From contig JAQFVV010000018.1 of assembly GCA_028023455.1 (NCBI GenBank), positions 10,932,771 through 10,996,770 of the forward strand: a stretch of 64,000 bases of DNA. The letters run 5' to 3'. The stretch is from Epiperipatus broadwayi (lineage: Eukaryota; Onychophora; Udeonychophora; Euonychophora; Peripatidae). Under the pieces are notes generated by a model that ran no database searches, was not told the origin of the DNA, and was given only the letters and a program-made list of their open reading frames with translations. Shown one piece after another: positions 36,010 to 45,829 of the stretch (position 1 is its first letter; every line of letters starts with the position of its first letter). A program made the position numbers and the translations under genes.

Positions 36010-37831
36010 TATACCTACCCCCATTTACCAACGTCTTATCTTTTATAAGTATCACTTATATAACATCAATAAAATATTTAATATTTATAATACGACTCGA
36101 TACAGAACTTTGTACCTCCCTCTTACACAAAATCCTATCATGGGGGGCTGTCGGTACCTCAGGTAGAGTGGTCAATATCATTGGCAAACATTCACCAATA
36201 ACATTAATACTCGTTTACTAGATTACACATTAGCCAATCAAACTCTTTATTTATTTAAAGGAAAAAATCCAATGGGCGCCAGCCAACCTTTGTCGACAAG
36301 TCTGCCTGACCAATACGATCTAGTACCCGCTCCCGCTAGCTCAGCTAAAACAATCAATAAAATACAAAATCCACCTACCTAAAAAATCAATTTACAAATC
36401 TTTCTCTGCGCTAGTTTTCTCGCTTCCTTTCCCAAATTCTCATTTAAAATTTATTTCGCTCTCATAATCTCATAGGATATTCATATCCCATTTCTAAACT
36501 AAAATTCATTATTATAACATTTATTATTTATTTGATCTACGATATTTATTTCCCCCTTTTTTTTTAAGTAGTCATTAACCCATTAAATCTCTGTTTACGC
36601 TGTTTCACTTCGTTTGGTCTTATAATATAATTAATTACACTTTTGCTCAAATTTAGATAATATTTAATATAACAAAATATCATATTATACATACATTTAG
36701 AAAATAATTATACGCACACAAATATATTTGGAATTACAATAAAAATCCCTGGATAATGGAGCTAAAGACAATTAGTAATTATTGTTCGGAACATAAAGTT
36801 CAAAGTTTATTATTCCATACATTACTACGGCTTTTAATTAGTGAATTAAGAATAAAATAAATATTACCTAGCATCCTCTTTTATGCCTAGTTCCGAGCGT
36901 AGCTTCTGATAGTATTTCCTTCGGTCAGTTAGCGCTAACTCTTTGCAATCCTTTTCCCGATGTCATTGGGATCCTGTGGGCTTCATCATGGACACTCCAC
37001 TTCCTTCTTGTTTTACGCAAACATGATCGACCTTCGAACTGTCTGCTGTTGGTATTGCATGGAAGGATCTGGCCGGCTGTCCACACGATGGGTTTTACAA
37101 TGCAGCATTATGTTTTATTTAACTTTGGACGTATATTAATAATATGAATAAGAATTTAAGAATAATCAACCGAACCGAATCAGAATCAAATTTTAATCAT
37201 AATATCAAATTCAATCTAATAACATAACAATAGAAAGTTCGCCCCTTTTATATTTTACGGTCCTTATCTTGCGGATTCAATCTACATTCTGAATTTCTGC
37301 TATTGGACAATTATTTCTTTTCTTTCGACTCTCTACACAGTTTCATTGGTCATTCTTTAGATGATTGCAAATTTCAATTTCTTTGTTAGAGTTATTTCAC
37401 TAATTAGCCGTTTAATGGAAATTTCTTATGTTTGTCATTAGCTCCCATTGTTTATTACATCCCTTTGATTATATTCCCTTTTCTTTTTTTTTTATTATAA
37501 GACAAAACGAACTCCACCTTCCTTTTTTTTTTTTTAAAAGCAATCTCAAATCAAATTTCAATTAAATCAAGTTTTAGTTAAATCAAGTTTTTAATTCTTT
37601 AAGTTTTATTTAAATGTGATTCTAAAATTATATCTTATAAAACTGTCTAATTTATGCTTTTAACGATAAACCCTTGTATGATAAAAAAAAAAAATTTTTT
37701 ATTTTTATTTTACCCTACAAGACCTTTTATTTTTATTAAATATTTAAACAAATCTTTTATCAATTTATATTTCTCCAAAATTATGTGTAACTCCGAAGAA
37801 AACACACTCCTTCCTGATGTATCTCGGTACA
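36010..37831 (-). repeat. 5' LTR of the Gypsy element
   Basis: Same length as the 3' LTR and bordered on its outer side by a TA repeat that continues into the neighbouring PLE flank. It should hold the promoter; no TATA box or initiator can be chosen with confidence in such AT-rich DNA. Confidence 0.92.
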
Positions 37832-37944
37832 ATATATATATATATCAAAAACCAAAACTGTCTAACACTATACTAGTAAAAATAAAAATGCAAAACCATA
37901 AAACAATACAATACTAGATTAAATTTTAAAATTTTTACCAAAAT

Positions 37945-37992
37945 CCTTATACAACCATGGTTTCATCCACTACAAATAGACCTTCTCAAGTG
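37945..37992 (-). other. Conserved hairpin near the PLE 3' end (left copy)
   Basis: Minus-strand order: CACTTGAGAAGG, a stem-loop (TCTA, loop TTTG, TAG), ATGAAACC, then ATGGTT completing an ACC/GGT hairpin. The arrangement recalls a hammerhead (box, stem II, GAAAC, stem III), but the box reads CTTGAGA instead of CTGANGA. The same motif is present at 44892-44939 and 17419-17460. Confidence 0.4.
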
Positions 37993-38061
37993 AAAATCAA
38001 TCTAAAGGAAAACATATATATATATATATATATATATACAAACAAACCTTCCCATAATTCA

Positions 38062-38718
38062 CTACAAATTCCACCTTCCCTTAATATCAAAAGAAGTCTT
38101 CATGAGATTGATAGCCTCAGAATCAAGGAGTTTTATCATCAAAGTCTCCTTTATTCTTCTTTTTAACTCATTCTTTTCATAAAAAATAACTGAAGCATTG
38201 TTAAACAATATTCTATGGCCTGTATTCAATTCATGAATATATAAAGCTGAGTTAAGATACCTATGTTTAACCCTACTTATATGAACCTTAACCCTTTCAT
38301 TAAGGCTAAATTTACTCTGACCTACATAAAATTTACCACAACTACATGGAATTTTATAAACAATACCAGGAATAGACCTACTATCAATAGACTGCTTTGA
38401 ACCATTAAGTAATGAATTCAAATCAGAACCTTTCCTCCATGCAACCTTCATTCCACCTAACAAATGACTATTCCTATAAACCAAATTATAAATTGATGCT
38501 TTAAATGGTAAAGACATATAATCATCATCCTTACCAACAAAATTCTTATCATCCAAATCACGACTATAAACATTATTATTAAATACCACTTTTTTAATAA
38601 AATCATGATTATAACCCAATTCTCCATATTCAGCAGCAAATTGACATCTTTGAATATCAGCATCATTATTAAAATTATTAAGCCTTCTATTCCGACAACA
38701 AAAATTCAACAAAGACAT
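38062..38718 (-). pseudogene. PLE left copy: GIY-YIG endonuclease frame
   Basis: 218 residues, intact in this copy. The first half is a connector (NFCCRNRRLNNFN at 5-17). The nuclease has GIVYKIPCSC (118-127), FYVGQ (130-134), Arg 142 and His 146, then a helical region and the conserved end DIKGRWNL. It belongs to the same polyprotein as the RT upstream but sits one frame away (-1); the start ATG overlaps the end of the previous frame. The right copy has the same junction. Confidence 0.88.
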
Positions 38719-39552
38719 TTTTTATGTATAAAAGGCTGATAACTATCAGGCCTAATCATATTTCTCAAATTTTTAGGTTTTATAAAATGACTACAAAACA
38801 AAACATCATTAACCTTCTCAACATTTAAATCTAAAAACTTTAATTTTACAAAATCAAAACCACCCCCCCTCAATTGTAAACTTAATACTAGAATCAAAAC
38901 CATTCAATGCACATAAAAACTCTTCTAATTTCTCTTTCTGAATAACAAACAAACAATCATCAACATACCTAACAAATAATTTAATAGAACATGAAAACAT
39001 ATTAATAATACTACACTCCAAATAATCAATATAGACAGCACACATCAATGGAGAAATGACATAACCAATAACCCAACCTTCTCTAATCTTATAAAACACA
39101 TCATTAGACATAAAATACATTGAATCCTCTAACAGCGAAAGCAAATCATGAAAAACCTTAATCTTATCTGCAGAAAAACATTCTAATTTTTTTAAAATTG
39201 AAAGAAAAACATCACTACTTTTTAATCTATTAACCGATTGATACATATTTTCAATGTCTAAACTACCAAAAACACACTCATCATCCAAAACAAAACCATT
39301 TATTTTCTTAAAAGCCTCAAAAGAAGAAGAAACACAAAATTGACCCAATTTTATATAATCCTTAAAATATCTTATAATAAATTTTGATATTTTATCAACA
39401 ATTCCTCCTGTAAAATCAAAAATACATCTCAAAGGAAAATTATTTTTATGAGATTTCAAATTAAAGAAAACCTTTGGAGCCACAAAATCACTAGGGTAAC
39501 AATTTAAATAAGTAGCTCTATCAAAAATCTTTTTATTTTCCATAAGTTTCAT
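38706..39552 (-). pseudogene. PLE left copy: RT frame, broken
   Basis: RT is read from the ATG at 39552 through motif A (LDIENMY), motif B (GWVIGYVISP) and motif C (RYVDDCLFV) to about 38863, where a seven-G run, six in the right copy, shifts the frame; the rest of the thumb (KLKFLDLNV to FIHKKC) is in the frame ending at 38706. The extra G is copy-specific and so arose after the two copies separated. Confidence 0.88.
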
Positions 39553-40200
39553 AATTTAATTAATTTAGATTTTATTTTTTTACCAGGATCAGAATCTAAA
39601 ATAGCATATTTTCCATTATTTAATTTTAAAGAAACTTTACTTTTAAAATCAATATTATTTAACAATACAAACCGGCCACCTTTATCTTCTTTTAACAATA
39701 CTACATCATTGGCTTTCAATCTTTTTTTAACAAAACTAATTTCCTTAGGGGCAAAAACAAATTTTTCTCTTTTAAGTAATTGACTATTCAAAATAACCTG
39801 TAAAGATATTTTATTTTCATCAGAAATATTACTATTACTTTCAATGGCAGAAACAAAATCAAAAACTAAATTTTTATTAGCAAATGGAACAAAGCCAGGA
39901 CCCTTAGCTAAAATAGCCAAATCAGATACATTCAAAACATAATTTGACAAATTTAAAACAGATGAAGCATCAGGCCTATTTTTATAAAACCCAAATCTAA
40001 ACTCTTTTCCTTTCAGAAAACTTTTATTTTCAGCCTTTCCAATCAACCATTTAAATTTCTTGAAATACTTATTATTATAAGTGATTTCACACTTACTCCT
40101 AAACCACTTTAAAAAAGAATTTAAAACAGAATAATTAAAATTCCTTCTAAAATCCAACTTTCTTCTAAACCTTTTATAACTATCAATTAAATTAGATAAA
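39549..40200 (-). pseudogene. PLE left copy: N-terminal domain, interrupted
   Basis: Carries the PLE N-terminal signature VLNLSNYVL...LAKGPGFVP and the DKGGRFVLL motif just before the RT. The first about 60 codons are separated by the TIR element inserted at 40201 and continue beyond 42318. It ends with a stop overlapping the ATG of the RT frame by a single-base step (ATGA). One amino-acid difference from the right copy was seen (Ile versus Met in ENK(I/M)SL). Confidence 0.86.
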
Positions 40201-40223
40201 TGGTATTTACGGATAATTTGCCT

Positions 40224-40395
40224 GATGACGTATTACCCTGAAGGCATACCGGTCTAATGTTGCGATTTTTAAGATAACGTCTCCAAGTGATCTGCAGACA
40301 CATCTACTCGATAAGATGTGTCCGCATATCACGTGAACACGTCACGTTAAAAAGCGCAACATTAAATCGGTATGCCTTCAGGGTAATACGTCATC
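40224..40395. repeat. 172-nt imperfect hairpin at the left end of the TIR element
   Basis: Positions 40224-40264 and 40355-40395 are almost perfect reverse complements (41 nt; both contain GTATTACCCTGAAGGCATACC or its complement with few changes). The interior pairs again (TGATCTGCAGACACATCT with AGATGTGTCCGCATATCA), giving one long stem-loop. It overlaps the inner end of the left TIR. Such subterminal folds may bind transposase or reflect a nested rearrangement. Confidence 0.75.
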
Positions 40396-40599
40396 GGTTG
40401 ACCATGTGATGAAAAACAAAAGGAATGTCACGTGATACACACCAACTGAACACCAGCATGTTTCTTGGTCCTGAAAAAAAAATACAAAAAAAAAAAATTA
40501 GTGAAAATTTAATACTGTGAATACAAAATATAGTACCCACAAAATTATTTAAAATGTACATGCATGAAAACTATTCAAAAATCTTAAAAATGTGGCCAA

Positions 40600-40672
40600 T
40601 TATAACAGCGCGCAGCGCTGTAGTTGTTGGGGGGGGGGCCCTGGGTGTTTTTGACAAGCGAAGCTTGTAGTA
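40600..40672. other. Two GC hairpins around a G9 run
   Basis: CAGCGC/GCGCTG (at about 40604-40618) and ACAAGC/GCTTGT (at about 40653-40667) are small perfect stem-loops on either side of a run of nine G (about 40630-40638). The composition is unlike the surrounding AT-rich DNA. Confidence 0.55.
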
Positions 40673-40689
40673 CAAGATATAAAATACAA

Positions 40690-41560
40690 AATATAGCCAA
40701 TGAATTTACGAAAAATAATTTGATATTTGTAGAAAAAAACCCAACAAATTTGTGAAAATTTACATGCATGAAATACAAAATAAGGTCAATACAAAATATA
40801 AAAACAAAAAATTATGGAAAATGTGCCGTTAATGGCGATCACATTGCCTAATTTTAAAACCGTACTGTATAGCCAATAAATTTACGAAAAATAATTTGAT
40901 ATTTGTAGAAATATTAACCCAAAAATACAAAAAAACCCCCAACAAATTAGTGAAAATTTACATGCATGAAATACAAAATAAGGTCAATACAAAATATAAA
41001 AACAAAAAATTATGGAAAATGTGCCGTTAATGGCGATCACATTGCCTAATTTTAAAACCGTACTGTATAGCCAATGAATTTACGAAAAATAATTTGATAT
41101 TTGTAGAAATATTAACCCAAAAATACAAAAAAAACCCCAACAAATTAGTGAAAATTTACATGCATGAAATACAAAATAAGGTCAATACAAAATATAAAAA
41201 CAAAAAATTATGGAAAATGTGCCGTTAATGGCGATCACATTGCCTAATTTTAAGACCGTACTGTATAGCCAATGAATTTACGAAAAATAATTTGATATTT
41301 GTAGAAATATTAACCCAAAAATACAAAAAAAAACCCAACAAATTAGTGAAAATTTACATGCATGAAATACAAAATAATGTCAATACAAAATATAAAAACA
41401 AAAAATTATGGAAAATGTGCCGTTAATGGCGATCACATAAAAATGTGCCATTAATCGCGATCACATGCCCTACTTTTACATACATTGGCTAATGAATTTA
41501 CGAAAAATAATTTGATATTTGTAGAAATATTAACCCAAAAATTATTTACAAATTAAATGT
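40690..41560 (+). repeat. 198-bp tandem array inside the TIR element
   Basis: Landmark GCCAAT(G/A)AATTTACG recurs at 40695, 40872, 41070 and 41268, with a diverged copy at 41488. The first interval is 177 bp and the next two are 198 bp. Units contain TGTGCCGTTAATGGCGATCAC. More diverged traces continue to about 41880. The last units have drifted more than the middle ones, which suggests recent homogenisation of the middle. Confidence 0.85.
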
Positions 41561-42500
41561 AATTAAGTGGAAGTTTGATAATTGAAGAAATATTAAAAAA
41601 AATTTTTTTTCGTAAATTTTAAAAAAAAAAAGTTAATGCGAATCTACCATTAATCGCCATCTTGTATAAAATGTGGTGTAAGACGCCGTAGTTTCTACAA
41701 GCATTTGGTAATTTTAAAACGGACTGTATATTGGTAATTTTATTAAAAAATTATTGAAAATTAATTAAATAATTGAAGAAATATTAACAAAAATTGTTTG
41801 TACATTTAAAATAAAGATTTAATGCGAATATGGCATTAATGGTGACGTTACTTTTACATGCATTTGGATTACTTATTGTCTATATTCAATAATATAATTA
41901 ATTCTAAAATTATAATTATTATAAAAAAAAATTAAAATTACTTACAAATAGCGTTCACTGTGGAGGACTGAATTGGGATATATGTTCTAAAATTGCAGCG
42001 AAAGGATCAGCTTTGTACGACTGCCTCCACATAAACTCGCTCAAATATGAGTCCAGGTGCTGACGTGCTGAAAAAAATCACTGTGATCAAGTGGATAGCA
42101 AAATCACAATAGATAGAAAAATCAAAAAATTTCCCAAATCTCTCTCCGAATTTTAAATCTCGCGGTTAAAAAAAAAAAAAAATTGACTCTCTGATGGATT
42201 AATCACGCCAGTCACTTCGTTGCCATGACAAAGTTGTCATACAAAGATCGTCGATGCCTACCGGAAGGGAAACCGGTGGGTCAAATACGTCATCAGGCAA
42301 ATTATCCGTAAGTACCAGATAAACTACTCATAATCTGCATAATAAATTGTTTAAGAATAAATCTTTTAAAATTTAGAATAAAATCGCAATTAGAAAATAA
42401 AACCAGTTTCCTATCCAATTTAATATTACACGAATTAGGAAACACATTGAAAAACCTACAAGACTTAAGAAAATTAACCTGAGCTTTTAAAGATTCAAAT

Positions 42501-43333
42501 TAATAATTGAATCTTTAAAAGCTCAGGTTAATTTTCTTAAGTCTTGTAGGTTTTTCAATGTGTTTCCTAATTCGTGTAATATTAAATTGGATAGGAAACT
42601 GGTTTTATTTTCTAATTGCGATTTTATTCTAAATTTTAAAAGATTTATTCTTAAACAATTTATTATGCAGATTATGTGTAGTTTATCTAATTTAATTGAT
42701 AGTTATAAAATGTTTAGAAGAAAGTTGGATTTTAGAAGGAATTTTAATTATTCTGTTTTAAATTCTTTTTTAAAGTGGTTTAGGAGTAAGTGTGAAATCA
42801 CTTATAATAATAAGTATTTCAAGAAATTTAAATGGTTGATTGGAAAGGCTGAAAATAAAAGTTTTCTGAAAGGAAAAGAGTTTAGATTTGGGTTTTATAA
42901 AAATAGGCCTGATGCTTCATCTGTTTTAAATTTGTCAAATTATGTTTTGAATGTATCTGATTTGGCTATTTTAGCTAAGGGTCCTGGCTTTGTTCCATTT
43001 GCTAATAAAAATTTAGTTTTTGATTTTGTTTCTGCCATTGAAAGTAATAGTAATATTTCTGATGAAAATAAAATGTCTTTACAGGTTATTTTGAATAGTC
43101 AATTACTTAAAAGAGAAAAATTTGTTTTTGCCCCTAAGGAAATTAGTTTTGTTAAAAAAAGATTGAAAGCCAATGATGTAGTATTGTTAAAAGAAGATAA
43201 AGGTGGCCGGTTTGTATTGTTAAATAATATTGATTTTAAAAGTAAAGTTTCTTTAAAATTAAATAATGGAAAATATGCTATTTTAGATTCTGATCCTGGT
43301 AAAAAAATAAAATCTAAATTAATTAAATTATGA
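42501..43333 (+). pseudogene. PLE right copy: N-terminal domain frame
   Basis: 257 residues from the ATG at 42560, only about 55 bp from the palindrome centre. Features are a basic N-terminal region, LNLSNYVLNVSDLAILAKGP with GFVP (the PLE N-terminal block) and NDVVLLKEDKGGRF near residue 215. It ends at a TGA that overlaps the ATG of the RT frame. This copy has the uninterrupted target site of the TIR element at about 42685-42696. Confidence 0.88.
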
Positions 43334-44175
43334 AACTTATGGAAAATAAAAAGATTTTTGATAGAGCTACTTATTTAAATTGTTACCCTAGTGATTTTGT
43401 GGCTCCAAAGGTTTTCTTTAATTTGAAATCTCATAAAGATAATTTTCCTTTGAGATGTATTTTTGATTTTACAGGAGGAATTGTTAATAAAATATCAAAA
43501 TTTATTATAAGATATTTTAAGAATTATATAAAATTGGGTCAATTTTGTGTTTCTTCTTCTTTTGAGGCTTTTAAGAAAATAAATGGTTTTGTTTTGGATG
43601 ATGAGTGTGTTTTTGGTAGTTTAGACATTGAAAATATGTATCAATCGGTTAATAGATTAAAAAGTAGTGATGTTTTTCTTTCAATTTTAAAAAAATTAGA
43701 ATGTTTTTCTGCAGATAAGATTAAGGTTTTTCATGATTTGCTTTTGCTGTTAGAGGATTCAATGTATTTTATGTCTAATGATGTGTTTTATAAGATTAGA
43801 GAAGGTTGGGTTATTGGTTATGTCATTTCTCCATTGATGTGTGCTGTCTATATTGATTATTTGGAGTGTAGTATTATTAATATATTTTCATGTTCTATTG
43901 AATTATTTGTTAGGTATGTTGATGATTGTTTGTTTGTTATTCAGAAAGAGAAATTAGAAGAGTTTTTATGTGCATTGAATGGTTTTGATTCTAGTATTAA
44001 GTTTACAATTGAGGGGGGTGGTTTTGATTTTGTAAAATTAAAGTTTTTAGATTTAAATGTTGAGAAGGTTAATGATGTTTTGTTTTGTAGTCATTTTATA
44101 AAACCTAAAAATTTGAGAAATATGATTAGGCCTGATAGTTATCAGCCTTTTATACATAAAAAATGTCTTTGTTGA
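43330..44175 (+). pseudogene. PLE right copy: reverse transcriptase frame
   Basis: 281 residues, intact within this frame. Motifs: fingers LRCIFDFTGG (41-50), motif A LDIENMYQSV (98-107), motif B GWVIGYVISP (159-168), motif C RYVDDCLFV (195-203), then IKFTIE and LKFLDLNV of the thumb. The Tyr-Val-Asp-Asp catalytic pair is intact. Synthesis would start at a nick made by the GIY-YIG domain. The frame ends 10 codons before the usual linker and continues in the -1 frame. Differences from the left copy are few (for example Asp/Asn in the IVxKIS stretch). Confidence 0.9.
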
Positions 44176-44818
44176 ATTTTTGTTGTCGGAATAGAAGGCT
44201 TAATAATTTTAATAATGATGCTGATATTCAAAGAAGTCAATTTGCTGCTGAATATGTAGAATTGGGTTATAATCATGATTTTATTAAAAAAGTGGTATTT
44301 AATAATAATGTTTATAGTCGTGATTTGGATGATAAGAATTTTGTTGGTAAGGATGATGATTATATGTCTTTACCATTTAAAGCATCAATTTATAATTTGG
44401 TTTATAGGAATAGTCATTTGTTAGGTGGAATGAAAGTTGATGGAGGAAAGGTTCTGATTTGAATTCATTACTTAATGGTTCAAAGCAGTCTATTGATAGT
44501 AGGTCTATTCCTGGTATTGTTTATAAAATTCCATGTAGTTGTGGTAAATTTTATGTAGGTCAGAGTAAATTTAGCCTTAATGAAAGGGTTAAGGTTCATA
44601 TAAGTAGGGTTAAACATAGGTATCTTAACTCAGCTTTATATATTCATGAATTGAATACACGTCATAGAATATTGTTTAACAATGCTTCGGTTATTTTTTA
44701 TGAAAAGAATGAGTTAAAAAGAAGAATAAAGAAGGCTTTGATGATAAAACTCCTTGATTCTGAGGCTATCAATCTCATGAAGACTTCTTTTGATATTAAG
44801 GGAAGGTGGAATTTGTAG
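44163..44818 (+). pseudogene. PLE right copy: GIY-YIG endonuclease, one-base deletion
   Basis: Same connector and nuclease as at 38.1-38.7 kb (GIVYKIPCSC, FYVGQ, DIKGRWNL). A C present in the left copy is missing between 44439 and 44440, so the protein breaks after GGMKV and resumes in the frame beginning at 44459. The nuclease domain itself is undamaged. The copy cannot make the complete protein. Confidence 0.88.
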
Positions 44819-44839
44819 TAAATTATGGGAAGGTTTGTT

Positions 44840-44873
<34 letters not shown>

Positions 44874-44891
44874 TTCCTTTAGATTGATTTT

Positions 44892-44939
44892 CACTTGAGA
44901 AGGTCTATTTGTAGTAGATGAAACCATGGTTGTGTAAGG
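44892..44939 (+). other. Conserved hairpin near the PLE 3' end (right copy)
   Basis: Same motif as 37945-37992 with a few base differences (AGTAGATG versus AGTGGATG). It lies about 20 bp after the internal (TA)n tract. Confidence 0.4.
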
Positions 44940-44995
44940 ATTTTGGTAAAAATTTTAAAATTTAATCTAGTATTGTATTGTTTTATGGTTTTGCA

Positions 44996-45388
44996 TATAT
45001 ATATATATATATATACACATTTTTATTAGTCTTATGTACTTTCCTCAATCTCCCTTTTCCCTTTCTGGTACTGTAAGCAGCTAATATGCCAACTTTTTTT
45101 CTCTAGCACAGTTAAATACAATTAATGAAACACAATTATTAGATACATAAATATGATTAACTAAGGTAACCCTAATTCTAATTACTAACTACCCTTACTA
45201 TAATTCAAGTAATAGGTTATAAATAAGATTGATAAATAAATAAATAAATAAATAAGGTTAAATAGGGTAAAACTAATTCTAATTATCAATAAACATACAT
45301 ACAGCCCAAAGAATCTAAATATAATATCCTCTACATCTTGCTCTAAGAGAACTTCTGATTCTATCTACATTATGCAATCTAAAAGCAT
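44996..45388. other. AT-rich linker with TA and AAAT repeats
   Basis: A TA microsatellite begins directly at the end of the right PLE copy (about 44995-45015) and an (AAAT)n tract lies at about 45233-45258. Nothing else recognised. Confidence 0.55.
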
Positions 45389-45706
45389 TTACCTCCAGCT
45401 TCCCTTTGTGTGGTCTGGCCCTTTGTAGAGTGTGTCAAATTTTCGGTACTTGGATAAGGGTCCATTAATTGGAGGCTTATCTTTCACCCAAACCTGGTCC
45501 CCTACTTTGAATTTATAAATCGGTTTTAGTTTCCTTGCCCTATACTCTGCTTTCTTTATTTCCACCTTGACTTCACTAGCTAAACCTATGCTTTTCTGTG
45601 GTAGCTCTGTCCCTTCTATTCCTATCTCTTTCTGCTCCTTTTCCACTCCATCTACTGCAGCCCCCGTATATCTTGTACTATATCTACTCTTTCTTCTGTG
45701 GTCCAT
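45389..45706 (-). pseudogene. Retrotransposon integrase C-terminal tail fragment
   Basis: 105 residues. The segment YRARKLKPIYKFKVGDQVWV followed by KD, PLSKYRKFDT and LYKGP resembles the C-terminal DNA-binding part of Gypsy integrases (F-x-VGD-x-V-W-V ... P-L-S-x-K-Y-x-GP). The catalytic core is not present upstream; instead comes a charged low-complexity stretch. It is therefore either a fragment of an old element or its unusual C-terminus. It differs from the corresponding region of the Gypsy element at 32 kb, so it comes from another family. Confidence 0.55.
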
Positions 45707-45829
45707 TTGTTCACTATCTCTAACTCACTTTCTACAACTTCTACTTTTTCTCTATTTCTGGTCTTATCTCTACTATCTTTTTATATGGAGGCTCTCCCTG
45801 TCATTCTAATATTCACCCTATATAGTGAA

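Larger units (their letters stand above)
29964..37831 (-). mobile_element. Ty3/Gypsy LTR retrotransposon, 7.87 kb
   Basis: Two LTRs of 1,822 bp (29964-31785 and 36010-37831) enclose gag, protease, RT, RNase H and integrase on the minus strand. By eye the LTRs differ at roughly 20 base changes plus homopolymer length, so the insertion is fairly young. The minus-strand LTR starts TGTACC and ends GGTATA. Flanks are TA repeats, compatible with a 4-bp ATAT TSD that the microsatellite makes uncertain. A purine-rich tract (revcomp of 31786-31805, AAAAGGGGGG then ACGG) sits just before the 3' LTR as expected for second-strand priming. No tRNA primer site was recognised after the 5' LTR. There is no envelope gene. 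Frame breaks in three places make this copy defective. Confidence 0.93.
40201..42317. mobile_element. 2,117-bp non-autonomous TIR DNA transposon in the PLE
   Basis: Starts TGGTATTTACGG and ends CCGTAAGTACCA; the inverted ends match over about 34 bp with one mismatch. It is flanked by GATAAA at 40195-40200 and 42318-42323. The right palindrome arm shows the unoccupied site with one GATAAA, so the TSD is 6 bp (7 if the adjacent A is counted). No transposase frame is present. Inside are a 172-nt imperfect hairpin next to the left TIR and an array of 198-bp repeats. The 6-7 bp TSD does not fit Tc1/mariner, hAT (8), piggyBac (TTAA) or Harbinger (3). Superfamilies with 6-7 bp TSDs such as Dada or IS3EU are possible; the family is unknown. 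Confidence 0.9.
37889..44995. repeat. Giant head-to-head palindrome made of two PLE copies
   Basis: Left arm: 37889-40200 continued at 42318-42498 (the gap is a later insertion). Right arm: 42507-44995. Each arm is about 2.49 kb and they are near-identical reverse complements. The centre is an 8-bp spacer (42499-42506) between perfect 18-bp inverted sequences, so the arms meet at their 5' (head) ends. Each arm carries the same PLE with an internal (TA)n tract (38012-38040 and 44840-44871). Copy-specific lesions include an extra G in a G run in the left copy (38863-38869, seven against six) and a one-base deletion in the right copy at 44439/44440. Confidence 0.93.

Noticed and set aside
42281-42317. 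CTGATGA in the TIR of the 2.1-kb element as a ribozyme core
   Set aside because: No GAAA box or stem II follows; the sequence is explained as terminal inverted repeat.
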